A stretch of 41,114 bases of DNA from an uncultured Lachnospiraceae bacterium. Its GTDB lineage: Bacteria; Bacillota; Clostridia; Lachnospirales; Lachnospiraceae. Each line of letters starts with the position of its first letter. Positions within the stretch are counted from its first letter, which is position 1. The translations under genes and the position numbers were made by a program. Under the pieces are notes generated by a model, which saw nothing but the letters and a program-made list of their open reading frames with translations, was not told the origin of the DNA and ran no database searches. This document shows, in pieces, positions 9,575-19,573 of the stretch. The stretch is taken from the NCBI GenBank assembly GCA_902773435.1, contig CACYEN010000078.1:1-41114 (forward strand), written 5' to 3'.

Positions 9575-11844
9575 GAGTAATAGTTGATCAGACAGCCGTC
9601 CAGGATGATCTCCCTTTCATCCTCGGTCAGGTCGCCCAGGCTGAGAGAGAATTCCCTGATTCCGCCCTCCCCGAGTGCCCAGGCCCGGATCTCCGCGGCC
9701 CTGTCGCGGACCGCCCTCCTGATGTCCGGAACGAAGATCCAGTCGCCGTTCGAGAAGGGGAGTTCTCCTTCCTTCACGGTGAAAGGCAGCATTCCCCAGT
9801 TGATCAGGTTCGACCGGTAGCGCTTCGTCGCATACTCGAACGCGATATTGGCCCAGCCTCCGAGGACCTTCTGGCAGGAGGCGGCCTGCTCGCGCGCGGA
9901 TCCGTCGCCCGGTTTTCTCGCGAAGATGGTGGAACCGATGCCCGTGTTGCTGAAGTCGGCCGAAGGAGCCGCCTCCCTGAAAGAAGCCAGCGCCCTCTCC
10001 GCCTCAGGCAGCACGTCTCCGATCACGCTCCCGGCGGCACCGTTTCCGCCGCCGGCCAGCCACGCCTCTCTCGCCCTCTCCCCGCGTTGGACTTCCTGCG
10101 CCCTTCCGACGTACGCCGGGTCCTTTCTCGAGAGCGCGAACGACGCCAGCCTGATCGGATTTGACCGGTAGGAGGACGTCTCCCCGGACGGGATCAGCTC
10201 ATCCGTCGTCGTCACGGGGTCATGGATCTCGGACACCACCTTCAGCATCAGGTTGTCCGTAAGGCTGGCCATCTCAGGCCAGTCCCTGATATTCGGGCCG
10301 AGGATCAGCTCCGCGTCCGGGTCCGGAACGCCGTGGCTGTCAAAGACGCGGTTTTCGTAGATCGTCCTGTCAAAGAAGTAGGCGGGGCGCGACCAGCTTC
10401 CCGCGTACTCCGCCGCGGAGGTCAGGACGCCGTGGTTCGCCGCCGTCGCCGCGATCGACCTCGCGTCCATGAGCGCGACCGAGGAGATCTGCCCCTCCTG
10501 TACCTTGGATCCCTCCCTGTTCGGGAAATTTCTCGTCGAGTGCCTGATCGAGAACGCGTTGTTCGCCGGTGTGTCACCCGCCCCGAAACAGGGCCCGCAG
10601 AAAGCGGTCTTGATCACAGCCCCGGTTTCAACGAGGTCCGCGAAGACGCCGTTCCTGATCAGCTGCATGTAGATCGGCATCGAGGCCGGATACACATTCA
10701 GCGTGAAAATGCCGTTTCCAATCGACCTTCCCCTCAGGATGTCCGCGGCGTCGCAGATATTTTCGTATCCGCCGCCGGCACAGCCCGCGATGATTCCCTG
10801 GTCGACGACGAGACGGCCGTCCCTCACTTTCCCCGTGAGGTCGACTTTAACCTTCTCCCCGAAGGCGACGCGGGCTCTCTCCTCCGTCTCTCTCAGGATA
10901 TCGACAGGGTTCTCGTTGACCTCATCGATCGTGTAGACACAACTCGGATGGTAGGGCATCGCGATCATCGGCCTGATCTCCGACAGGTCGACCTCGACGC
11001 AGCCGTCATACCAGGCCGTCTCAGCCGGGCACAGACTCCTGTAATCCGACTCCCTTCCGTGCATCCGGAAATACTCCTCCGTCTTCTCATCCGTCATCCA
11101 GACCGAGGAGAGGCAGGTGGTCTCCGTCGTCATCACGTCGACTCCGATCCTGAAATCCATCGAGAGGCCGCTGACCCCGGGCCCGACAAACTCCATGACC
11201 TTATTCTTTACATATCCGTTCTTAAAGACCTCCCCGATGATCGCGAGCGCCACGTCCTGCGGGCCCGTGCCGGGCATGACCTCCCCTTTCAGGTACACGG
11301 CCACGATCCCGGGCATCCGGATGTCGTAGGTCCTGCCCAGGAGCTGCTTGACAAGCTCCGGGCCGCCCTCTCCGACCGCCATGGTTCCCATCGCCCCGTA
11401 TCTGGTATGGCTGTCGGACCCGAGGATCATTTTTCCCGCCCCGGAGAGCATCTCCCGCGCGTACTGGTGGATCACCGCCTGCATCGGGGGAACATAGACA
11501 CCCCCGTACTTTCTGGCCGCGGTCAGGCCGAATACATGGTCGTCCTCATTGATCGTCCCCCCGACCGCGCAGAGGGAGTTGTGGCAGTTCGTCAGCACAT
11601 AGGGAACCGGAAAGCGCTCAAGGCCCGAGGCCCTTGCCGTCTGGATGATTCCCACATAGGTGATGTCGTGCGATGTCAGCGCGTCGAACCGGATCTTCAG
11701 GTTCCGGTCGTCCCCGGATGTATTGTGGTCCTGAAGGATCCTGTACGCGATCGTCCCCTTCCTCGCCTCGTCCGCCGAAATCGGAGAAGTGAGCGCAATC
11801 TCCCTTCCGTGGTTCAGAAATACGCCGGTGTCATAGAGTTTCAT
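9556..11844 (-). CDS. Aconitase-family hydratase (YbhJ-like)
   Basis: A 762-residue protein of the aconitase superfamily. Cluster-ligand cysteines are recognisable at C355 (GCAGGG) and C416/C419 (CGPC), and the active-site motif SDSHTRYG is near residue 143. Length and the single-polypeptide layout resemble Escherichia coli YbhJ, a hydratase-like protein of unknown substrate, rather than canonical AcnA (about 890) or two-subunit LeuCD. No citrate-cycle partner gene is nearby. It overlaps the upstream PucR-type regulator gene by four bases, so the two are translationally coupled, which favours a substrate-inducible catabolic role. Exact reaction unknown. Confidence 0.85.
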   Translation of the reverse strand: MKLYDTGVFLNHGREIALTSPISADEARKGTIAYRILQDHNTSGDDRNLKIRFDALTSHDITYVGIIQTARASGLERFPVPYVLTNCHNSLCAVGGTINEDDHVFGLTAARKYGGVYVPPMQAVIHQYAREMLSGAGKMILGSDSHTRYGAMGTMAVGEGGPELVKQLLGRTYDIRMPGIVAVYLKGEVMPGTGPQDVALAIIGEVFKNGYVKNKVMEFVGPGVSGLSMDFRIGVDVMTTETTCLSSVWMTDEKTEEYFRMHGRESDYRSLCPAETAWYDGCVEVDLSEIRPMIAMPYHPSCVYTIDEVNENPVDILRETEERARVAFGEKVKVDLTGKVRDGRLVVDQGIIAGCAGGGYENICDAADILRGRSIGNGIFTLNVYPASMPIYMQLIRNGVFADLVETGAVIKTAFCGPCFGAGDTPANNAFSIRHSTRNFPNREGSKVQEGQISSVALMDARSIAATAANHGVLTSAAEYAGSWSRPAYFFDRTIYENRVFDSHGVPDPDAELILGPNIRDWPEMASLTDNLMLKVVSEIHDPVTTTDELIPSGETSSYRSNPIRLASFALSRKDPAYVGRAQEVQRGERAREAWLAGGGNGAAGSVIGDVLPEAERALASFREAAPSADFSNTGIGSTIFARKPGDGSAREQAASCQKVLGGWANIAFEYATKRYRSNLINWGMLPFTVKEGELPFSNGDWIFVPDIRRAVRDRAAEIRAWALGEGGIREFSLSLGDLTEDEREIILDGCLINYYSSHRAE

Positions 11845-12761
11845 CTGTATTTTTCCCCCTTGCGTTCATCCGCTCTCAGGCTGCTGCTGATCATCATGGC
11901 GATCTTCATAGCGATCGCGTCGTCAAAAATCCGAAGGTCGAGCCCCGTCGCCTGATGGAGCTTCTCCAGGCGGTAGACGAGCGTGTTGCGGTGTACAAAA
12001 AGCTGCCTGGCTGTCTCGGAAATATTCAGGTTGTTCTCGAAAAATGCGTTGATAATCTCCTTCGTCTCATCGTCGAAATCGTCGGGGCTTCCGCCCCCGA
12101 ACAGTTCCCTGAGAAACATTTTCCCGGACTCCACAGGAAGATCGTAGACAAGCCTCCCGATCCCGAGCCGGCTGTAATCGAGAACAGTCTCGCTGCTGTA
12201 GAAGATGCTCCCGATCCGGAGCGCGGTGACCGCCTCGCGGAACGCCTTCGGCATCTCCTTCAGCGTCCGGATCTCCCGGCTGAAACCGACCCTGACCTTG
12301 ATCATCGCCTCGGAATTCAGCGTGTCGACGGCTGTGTGGGCGAGCGAGAGAATCTGCTCCTCTCCCTCGCGCTGGCGCAGCGTCCTGACAAGGACCAGGC
12401 GGCGCTCGTCGAGAACGGCCTGCAGGCTCCCCTTCCCGTCGACGAACAGCTGCCTCGTCACCTGGGCGGCGCTCTCCGCATTGCCGTCGCCGCACTCGAT
12501 CACGAGGACCGCCCTTCTCCCGTTCTCCGGGATGTGGAAGCGGGAAGCGGCGGCGTAGAGATCGGCCTCCTGGATATTGCCGTAGAGAAGGTTCCTGAGA
12601 AAATTCGTCCGGTCATACTTCTCCCTGTACGCCGCGGTTATCATCGCGAGCTTCTCCTCCGCGTCCTCATCCGCTTCGCTCTCCGGCGAGAGCATGAGTG
12701 TAAGTCCGGTGAGCCTCTTCAGTTCTTCGAGAGATCTCCTGATCCTCTCCTCTTCCGTCAT
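11841..12761 (-). CDS. PucR/CdaR-family transcriptional regulator
   Basis: A 306-residue regulator. The C-terminal 60 residues ([19 protein letters not shown], then [14 protein letters not shown]) are the helix-turn-helix shared by PucR and the sugar-diacid regulator CdaR; the middle resembles their GGDEF-like domain. The N-terminal 70 residues would hold the sensor part and are shorter than in CdaR. Start ATG follows AAGGAGGCCCAAAGC. It is the first gene of a two-gene operon with the aconitase-like hydratase, so it probably controls that gene, with the effector likely related to the hydratase substrate. That last step is inference. Confidence 0.85.
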   Translation of the reverse strand: MTEEERIRRSLEELKRLTGLTLMLSPESEADEDAEEKLAMITAAYREKYDRTNFLRNLLYGNIQEADLYAAASRFHIPENGRRAVLVIECGDGNAESAAQVTRQLFVDGKGSLQAVLDERRLVLVRTLRQREGEEQILSLAHTAVDTLNSEAMIKVRVGFSREIRTLKEMPKAFREAVTALRIGSIFYSSETVLDYSRLGIGRLVYDLPVESGKMFLRELFGGGSPDDFDDETKEIINAFFENNLNISETARQLFVHRNTLVYRLEKLHQATGLDLRIFDDAIAMKIAMMISSSLRADERKGEKYR

Positions 12762-12801
12762 GCTTTGGGCCTCCTTGTCCGTTTATCCCGAACGTCGCTC
12801 T

Positions 12802-12831
12802 ATTATCTATCAGAAACGCGGGCAAAGTCAA
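12802..12831 (-). promoter_or_regulatory. Promoter of the PucR-hydratase operon
   Basis: Minus strand TTGACT (12826-12831), 18 bases, then GATAAT (12802-12807). The predicted start is about 35 bases upstream of the regulator ATG. Confidence 0.6.
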
Positions 12832-12850
12832 CCTCCGATGCGACAGACTG

Positions 12851-12877
12851 AAAAGAGGACTGCCCTTCCGGACAGCC
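12851..12877 (-). terminator. Terminator after the sugar ABC ATPase gene
   Basis: Imperfect stem (12857-12865 with 12870-12877, one bulge and one G-U) closed by a four-base loop, followed on the minus strand by TCTTTTC. Confidence 0.6.
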
Positions 12878-12926
12878 CCCTTTCCGTTAAACAACATCAT
12901 AAGGAGAATGTGATAATGATCTTTGA

Positions 12927-14039
<1,113 letters not shown>

Positions 14040-14171
14040 GATCAATCCTCCTGGAAAATGTATGGCCTGTTCCGACCATGCCTATGTTATGAAAAGAGTA
14101 TAACCCACACGGGAACGGCCCGCCATGTATGAGTCCCACAAAGATTTTTTCGTTTCCTTGACATTTTGACG

Positions 14172-14200
14172 AAAAAAGGGACGGATCCCCGGGATCAGAA
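14172..14200 (-). terminator. Probable terminator after greA
   Basis: On the minus strand two short hairpins abut: GGGAT/ATCCC overlapping the greA stop, then GGGA/TCCC (14178-14181/14186-14189) followed by TTTTTT. The stems are short, so strength is uncertain. Confidence 0.5.
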
Positions 14201-14698
14201 TCCCCGGATCTCGTCCCCGCTGTCGTCGACCGGCCCGCTCACGCTCCTGATGACGGCATCGTAGCCGCCGTCCCCGATCTTCACCCTCACGGTCTCGCCT
14301 GCTTTTCTGTGCAGCAGCGCTTTGCCCAGGGGAGAATCGATCGAGATCATGTTCCGGAGGGAGTTCCCGCGGATCGTCGTGACGATCCGGAACGTCTCCG
14401 TCTCGTCGTCATCCGGGAAATAGACCTCGACCTCCCGGCCCAGCCCGACTTCCCCGTCGGCGCCTTCGTCGTCCCCGATAATCGTCGCCGTGTTGATCAT
14501 TCTCTGGAGATACCGGATCCGGCTCTCGTTCCGGTTCTTCTCCCGCTTCGCCGCGTAATACTCGAAATTCTCGGAGAGATCGCCCTGGGCCCTCGCCTCG
14601 TTCAGCGCCTCAAGGAGCTTCGGCCGTAGCTCGATTCTCCTCCTGTTGATCTCCCGCTCCATCTTCTCTATGTCGCTCTTCGTCAGCCTGTCGTACAT
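14195..14698 (-). CDS. greA: Transcription elongation factor GreA family
   Basis: A 167-residue protein with the N-terminal coiled-coil hairpin and the diagnostic GDLSENFEYYAAK segment, whose acidic tip stimulates RNA cleavage in backtracked RNA polymerase. The C-terminal half is the FKBP-like domain (IDSPLGKALLHRKAGETVRV). It is slightly longer than E. coli GreA (158). The ATG lies three bases after the stop of the small upstream gene, with GAGGAG in the end of that gene as ribosome binding site, so the two are coupled. It may be a second, non-housekeeping Gre paralogue; the sequence cannot decide. Confidence 0.92.
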   Translation of the reverse strand: MYDRLTKSDIEKMEREINRRRIELRPKLLEALNEARAQGDLSENFEYYAAKREKNRNESRIRYLQRMINTATIIGDDEGADGEVGLGREVEVYFPDDDETETFRIVTTIRGNSLRNMISIDSPLGKALLHRKAGETVRVKIGDGGYDAVIRSVSGPVDDSGDEIRGF

Positions 14699-14700
14699 CG

Positions 14701-14961
14701 CTACTCCTCGATCACCCTGATCTCCAGATAATCAAAGTCGATCTCCTCGATAAAATTGTCCCTCCGGAACTCGGTCTTCGCGTGTCTTTTGAAATCCCGG
14801 ATATTGGATTCCAGCCAGATCGGCTTCTCGAGGTCGAACGCAATCGCGACCTCCTGAAGCAGCCTCAGGACCTTGTGCGTGCGCGTGTCGTCCGAGACGT
14901 CCTCGACCACGGTGTCCCGGAGCATGTGCCCGTCCTTCCATATCTTTGCCCAGATTCTCAT
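14701..14961 (-). CDS. Small conserved-looking protein coupled to greA
   Basis: An 86-residue protein (MRIWAKIWKDGHMLRDTVVEDV...) rich in charged and aromatic residues, with no signal peptide or membrane segment. I do not recognise a named family. Reasons to believe it: GGAG eight bases before the ATG, tight coupling to greA (two-base gap), and an even amino acid composition without the Arg/Pro excess of shadow ORFs here. The fold looks mixed alpha/beta, with strands at the start and end (EIDFDYLEIRVIEE). Function unknown. Confidence 0.75.
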   Translation of the reverse strand: MRIWAKIWKDGHMLRDTVVEDVSDDTRTHKVLRLLQEVAIAFDLEKPIWLESNIRDFKRHAKTEFRRDNFIEEIDFDYLEIRVIEE

Positions 14962-15041
14962 TCCTTCGCTCCGTCTCTCCCGCCTTCGCGCCGCCCGCGG
15001 GTTCCGGCCGGTTCACCCCGGGCGCGCGCGTAAGTCCCGCG

Positions 15042-16151
15042 TCAGCCCTGCCCGAGCTGCCGGACAAAATCCGTCATCCTGTCAAAATAGATGTTCTGCA
15101 GCGCGAACGCGTTCTTCAGGTACTGGCAGCCGGTGGCCTCAAGAAGGTCCAGGTACGACCCGAGCTCGTCGGCGATATGCCTGTTCGCGTAATACGGCAT
15201 CCGCGTGTGGATTTTGCGCAGGTAGACATTTTTCACGAGGACCCTGTCGTCGTAGGCCCGGATCGAGGGAAGCCCGAGTGTCTCGTTGACGCCCGCGCCC
15301 CTGCCGTCCTCCTCGATCAGGATCGTACGGTTTCTCCTGCTGAGGTTGTAGATGTGGGCGTGCACACGGAAGCCGACGTGAAGGTCGCAGTCGTCATAGA
15401 CCCTGAAGCCGTCCGCGCTGTAGGAGATATCAAGCACCTTCGCCCCGAGATCCTCAAAGAGGCCGGCATAGCGGAACAGCATGTTTCCGCTCTTTCCCGA
15501 GGTGTACTTGTCATTTGTGATCCCCCTGTGGAAGACGACCGTCATTTCCGCCCTGGGATACCGGTCCCTGAGGTACCTGACGACGCCGAGCGCCCCCTCG
15601 AGGTTGCAGAGCTTCGCGGGATCGGACACGACGATCTTCCTGATCGGGCCGTCCCCGTCCCGGAGATCCGCTTTTCCGGCGAATTCAAGGTCATACCACG
15701 CGGGGCATCCCGTCATCACGGAATCCTTAAAGCCCGCGTTCCGGAGCACGTTGACCGTGTGGATGTCCCGGCAGCTGAAACCGAAGCCGGACTCGTAGAT
15801 CTTCTGAAGGAAGCGCTTCGTCAGCTCCTCAAAGCGGTAGCGGAACACCGTGCTCGCGCCACCGTCGGGCCCGTACCACCCGCCGCCCATGATCATCGTC
15901 GGTCTTTTGACTTTATCGATATAGGCCTGAAGGGGCATGTATCCGTCAAGGTTCTCCTGGTAGATGGGGCCGCCCCCGATCACGACAGCATCCCTCTCGT
16001 TGATCTCACCGATCTTCCCCGCGATGTCGCTCCTCAGAATCCTCGTGATGTTCACGCCGGGAATCGCGTATTCGAGCAGTTCGACCGCCCGCTTTTCGAT
16101 CAGGAAGTCGCCCGCGTTCTTGTATGCCCCCGAAAGATATACAATTTCCAT
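15042..16151 (-). CDS. Polysaccharide pyruvyl transferase family protein
   Basis: A 369-residue protein with hallmarks of the CsaB/WcaK pyruvyl transferase family: N-terminal GAYKNAGDFLI (the usual GNxGD motif), AVVIGGGPIYQ, FSCRDIHTVNVL, and a late HVGFRVHAHIYNL segment. These enzymes move pyruvate from phosphoenolpyruvate onto sugars of surface polymers. It lies 33 bases downstream of a flippase gene, which supports a role in an exported glycan. No glycosyltransferase genes are adjacent, so this is either a split locus or a modification module. The specific acceptor cannot be told. Confidence 0.85.
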   Translation of the reverse strand: MEIVYLSGAYKNAGDFLIEKRAVELLEYAIPGVNITRILRSDIAGKIGEINERDAVVIGGGPIYQENLDGYMPLQAYIDKVKRPTMIMGGGWYGPDGGASTVFRYRFEELTKRFLQKIYESGFGFSCRDIHTVNVLRNAGFKDSVMTGCPAWYDLEFAGKADLRDGDGPIRKIVVSDPAKLCNLEGALGVVRYLRDRYPRAEMTVVFHRGITNDKYTSGKSGNMLFRYAGLFEDLGAKVLDISYSADGFRVYDDCDLHVGFRVHAHIYNLSRRNRTILIEEDGRGAGVNETLGLPSIRAYDDRVLVKNVYLRKIHTRMPYYANRHIADELGSYLDLLEATGCQYLKNAFALQNIYFDRMTDFVRQLGQG

Positions 16152-16184
16152 TCCAGCCGTCCGATCCTTTCTGTATGTCCGCGT

Positions 16185-17624
16185 TTACCTGCGCCTCATA
16201 CCGAGCAGTTTCCTGACTTTGCCCCGGTTCCTGTATACAAAAACCGCCATCCCCGCGACATAGACGGCGACGAGCGGATATCTCACCGCGTTGCTCCTGT
16301 AGATCGGCAGCGCCGCGGCGCTGCAGGCGAACAGCACGGCCAGGACTCCGAAAATGAATTTCGAGCTGTACAGGCTGCCGAGCTCGGGCAGCGTGACCTT
16401 CACGATGATATAGTGGAAGGCGAACTGCGCCGCGTACCCGACGAGCGTCGTGTAGGCCGCCGCGATATAGCCGTATCTCGGAATAAAGACCGCGTTGAGC
16501 CCGATGTTGAGAAGCGCCGCCGAGACCGTGCCGATCGAGATGATGCCGGTCTTCTTCGCGTAGATCTCCAGATTGACGTACATGCCGTACACAAACTGGA
16601 ACACACAGCCCATCACCACGGGCGGCATGACGAAGCGGGCCTCGTAGTACTTCTTCGAGAAGCCGCCCATAACGATCATAAGTTCGGGGCTCAGGAGCAG
16701 GACGCCGACGATGAGGCCGGCGAATACACCCAGATAGACGCGCGCGTTCCTGCCGACCCGCTCCCGGTTCCCGGCGTGAATGTTGTCATAGAGCGAAGGG
16801 GCCCAGGCCTGGTTCATGGAATTCCAGAGCAGGTTCGCGAGCAGGCTCACCTGGTAGGCCACGGTGTACATCGCGTTCGCCTCGGCGCCGATGAACTTCG
16901 TGATCATGATCCTGTCCGAGCTGCCGAGTATGATGCCGGAGATCGCGTGGGGAATCAGCGGGATCGAGATGCGGGACGCGTACGCCACACACTCCCTGTC
17001 GATCTTCCTGCCCTTCCAGATGATGACCGCCCAGAGGACGAGATTCATCAGGGTCGTCGGGATGACGTACCCGATCGTCCTGCCGAGCAGCTTGTCCTTC
17101 ATCATGATGACGAGGACAACCGCGGTCCCGGTCCGCAGAATGGCGGACGAGATCGCGAAAGCCACGAAAAACCTGTACTTCCTGTAGATCCTGTGCTTGG
17201 CCTGCAGGTAGGAGAACGCCGGAAGGAACATGACATAGAGGAACATCAGCCTGATATAGCCGATATCCATTTCGAACCAGTCCGTGAAGAAGGCGCTGTT
17301 CAACTCGACGATGACAAAGCAGGCCAGCGTGACGAAATTGCTCGCGAGGAGAATCGACGACAGATAGACGTCCATCCTGTCGTCAAAGTCGTACTTCGCC
17401 CTCGCCACCGAAGCGGTGAAATCCAGCGTCACGATCACGGCCAGGATCGCCTCCCAGGACGTGAAGTTGCTGAAATAACCGAATTCGGCCTTCGTCATCA
17501 GCCTTGTGAAGACGGGCGTCGAGATAAACGCCAGCCCCTTCACGAAGACGTTGCTGAACGCGTACCAGAGTGCGATTCTCGCAGTCGTCGCGGTTTGTTC
17601 CCTTTTTCTTCCTGCTCTCATCAT
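16185..17624 (-). CDS. Oligosaccharide flippase (Wzx/MVF-like)
   Basis: A 479-residue membrane protein with about 12 to 14 hydrophobic helices. It begins with a basic cytoplasmic tail and the segment ALWYAFSNVFVKGLAFISTPVFTRLMTKAEFGYFS, typical of lipid-linked oligosaccharide flippases. It would translocate undecaprenyl-linked repeat units to the outer face of the membrane. Two adjacent ATGs (17624, 17621) are both possible starts; a clear ribosome binding site is not obvious beyond GGAAAGG about 16 bases upstream. It is first in the run flippase, pyruvyl transferase, small protein, greA. Confidence 0.9.
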   Translation of the reverse strand: MMRAGRKREQTATTARIALWYAFSNVFVKGLAFISTPVFTRLMTKAEFGYFSNFTSWEAILAVIVTLDFTASVARAKYDFDDRMDVYLSSILLASNFVTLACFVIVELNSAFFTDWFEMDIGYIRLMFLYVMFLPAFSYLQAKHRIYRKYRFFVAFAISSAILRTGTAVVLVIMMKDKLLGRTIGYVIPTTLMNLVLWAVIIWKGRKIDRECVAYASRISIPLIPHAISGIILGSSDRIMITKFIGAEANAMYTVAYQVSLLANLLWNSMNQAWAPSLYDNIHAGNRERVGRNARVYLGVFAGLIVGVLLLSPELMIVMGGFSKKYYEARFVMPPVVMGCVFQFVYGMYVNLEIYAKKTGIISIGTVSAALLNIGLNAVFIPRYGYIAAAYTTLVGYAAQFAFHYIIVKVTLPELGSLYSSKFIFGVLAVLFACSAAALPIYRSNAVRYPLVAVYVAGMAVFVYRNRGKVRKLLGMRRR

Positions 17625-17715
17625 CCCGCTGAAAAACCTTTCCGCATCATAGACAGCGCCGCCATTCTATATTACCAAACGGCCGGTTTTAATCAAGCTC
17701 TTTTTCCAAAAGGAC

Positions 17716-17752
17716 GACGCCCGAAAGGCCGTCAAACGGCCTTCCGGACGCC
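17716..17752. terminator. Long GC-rich hairpin downstream of pgi
   Basis: Arms 17716-17732 and 17736-17752 pair over 17 positions with G-U pairs around a three-base loop. On the minus strand GTCCTTTTGG follows, only a weak T-tract, so termination of pgi is likely but not strongly encoded. Confidence 0.55.
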
Positions 17753-17781
17753 TTCCCGTCCATTCCTTTGCCAAACGGCGG

Positions 17782-19368
17782 TCAGAAGATTCCGAGCAGC
17801 CGGCTGTACTCGAGCAGGGCGCCGTCCATGTCCCCGGCGAGGACTCTGTTGGCGAGGACCTTTCCGAGCTGCACGCCCTCCTGGTCAAAGCTGTTGAGAT
17901 TCCAGACAAATCCCTGGAACATCACCTTGTTCTCGAAATGCGCGAGCAGCGCGCCGAGAGATTCGGGAGTGAGCTGCTTTCCGGCGATGATGCTGGACGG
18001 CCTTCCGCCCGCGAAATACTTGTTCCGGTTTTCGTCATCCTTGCCGCAGGCGAACGCGATGATCTGCGCCGCGACGTTGGCATTCAGTTTCTGCTGGCTC
18101 ACGGTGCCCCTGATCTCGACGTCGCGGCCGATCTGGCTCTCATGGAACCCGACGAACTGAAGCGGGACGACCGATGTGCCCTGGTGCAGCAGCTGATAGA
18201 AGGAGTGCTGCCCGTTCGTCCCGGGCTCGCCGAAGATCACCGGCCCGGTCTGGTAGTCGACCGGCTCGCCGAAGCGGTTGACGCTCTTGCCGTTGGATTC
18301 CATGTCCAGCTGCTGGAGATGGGCCGGGAACCGGCTGAGGGCCTGCGAATACGGCAGGACAGCCGTGACGCCGTACCCGAGGAAATTGCGTTCGAAGACG
18401 CCGATCAGCGCGTCGAGCATCGCGGCGTTCTTCGTGACGCAGGGCTCCTTCGCGAGCGCGTCCTCCTCCGCGGCTCCGCTGAGGATCCGCGCGAAGACAT
18501 CCGGTCCGAACGCGAGGGACAGGATCACGCCGCCGACGGCCGAGCATGCCGAGTACCTGCCGCCGATATAGTCGTCCATGAAAAAAGCTTCCAGATAATC
18601 GGAATTTCCCGCGAGGGGGGACGTCTCGCTCGTCACGGCGCACATGTGCCTGGCCGGGTCGAGTCCCTCCGCCTTAAGGGCGTCCTTCACGAACGCCTCG
18701 TTGGTCAGGGTCTCGAGCGTCGTCCCCGACTTGGAGACGAGGACGAACATCGAGTGCGCGAGGTCCACGGAGGCGAGCGTCGCGGAGGCGTCGTCCGGGT
18801 CCACATTGCTGATGAACTTCGCGTCCATGAGGAGAGTCCCGTTGGCCTTCGCCCAGTTCTCAAGGCTGATGTAGAGGGCGCGCGGACCGAGGTCGCTGCC
18901 GCCGATTCCGATCTGAACGACGGTTGTAAACTTCTCGCCCTTCTCGTTGACAATTTCACCCGCGTGCACCCTGTTCGCGAACGCGGCCGCCTTCTCCTGC
19001 TGGGCGGTGTAGAATTCTCTCTTGTTGACGCCGTCGGCGATGACGTCTTTTCCGAGCTGGCCCCGGGTAAGCTGGTGGAGAACCAGGCGCTTCTCGCCCG
19101 TGTTGATCACCTCTCCGTCAAGGAGGGCCTCATACTTCGGGATGAGTTCCGCCTCGTCGGCCAGCTCCTGGAGCAGCGGGAGAAGCTTCTCGTCGACCTG
19201 CTTCGCCGCGTAGCTGTAGGTCATCCCCTCCGCCATCGGGACCTTATAGTCACGGACCCTCTCCGCGCCGCCGGGCCCGGAGAGCTCCGCCTTTATGTCA
19301 ACCGGATTCTCTGCCGCCTTCTTCAGTTTTCCATACACGTCAAGCTGTGTAAAATTCTTCCATTCCAT
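17782..19368 (-). CDS. pgi: Glucose-6-phosphate isomerase
   Basis: A 528-residue phosphoglucose isomerase interconverting glucose-6-phosphate and fructose-6-phosphate. Motifs visible: IGIGGSDLGPRAL, the SKSGTTLET phosphate-binding motif, FGEPGTNGQHSFYQLLHQG with the active-site segment, and GVQLGKVLANRV near the end. The long form resembles the E. coli/eukaryotic type rather than the roughly 450-residue type usual in Bacillus. Start chosen at ATG 19368 (MEWKNF), preceded by AAGGAG; the frame runs back to a TTG at 19389. A TATAAT (minus strand, 19476-19481) in the upstream gap is a likely -10. Confidence 0.95.
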   Translation of the reverse strand: MEWKNFTQLDVYGKLKKAAENPVDIKAELSGPGGAERVRDYKVPMAEGMTYSYAAKQVDEKLLPLLQELADEAELIPKYEALLDGEVINTGEKRLVLHQLTRGQLGKDVIADGVNKREFYTAQQEKAAAFANRVHAGEIVNEKGEKFTTVVQIGIGGSDLGPRALYISLENWAKANGTLLMDAKFISNVDPDDASATLASVDLAHSMFVLVSKSGTTLETLTNEAFVKDALKAEGLDPARHMCAVTSETSPLAGNSDYLEAFFMDDYIGGRYSACSAVGGVILSLAFGPDVFARILSGAAEEDALAKEPCVTKNAAMLDALIGVFERNFLGYGVTAVLPYSQALSRFPAHLQQLDMESNGKSVNRFGEPVDYQTGPVIFGEPGTNGQHSFYQLLHQGTSVVPLQFVGFHESQIGRDVEIRGTVSQQKLNANVAAQIIAFACGKDDENRNKYFAGGRPSSIIAGKQLTPESLGALLAHFENKVMFQGFVWNLNSFDQEGVQLGKVLANRVLAGDMDGALLEYSRLLGIF

Positions 19369-19475
19369 CGCGTTCCGTCTCCTTTTCAATCACATATCTC
19401 CCGTCCCGCCGGTTCCCGTCCTTCGCGGGCGGCTGCCGGAAGGGATCCGTCCTGCGCCTTAACGATATCCAGTTC

Positions 19476-19481
19476 ATTATA
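19476..19481 (-). promoter_or_regulatory. Candidate -10 of pgi
   Basis: A perfect TATAAT on the minus strand in the gap between ahcY and pgi. The hexamer 17 bases upstream (TGGAAT) is a weak -35. The leader would be about 100 bases. Confidence 0.45.
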
Positions 19482-19573
19482 CCGAATCCTGTCCCTTTAT
19501 TCCATACCGGAATCCATCCGCTTGCAGAACGGGCGGACCCCGCGCGTTCCGTCAGTCCCCCTGAGGACATCTC

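Noticed and set aside
9556-11844. LeuC/LeuD (isopropylmalate dehydratase) assignment
   Set aside because: A single 762-residue chain with a fused swivel domain, and no leu genes nearby.
14946-17897. 983-codon plus-strand ORF
   Set aside because: It lies antisense to the pyruvyl transferase and flippase genes; its Arg/Asp/Pro/Val-rich translation is the usual shadow of GC-rich codons on the other strand.
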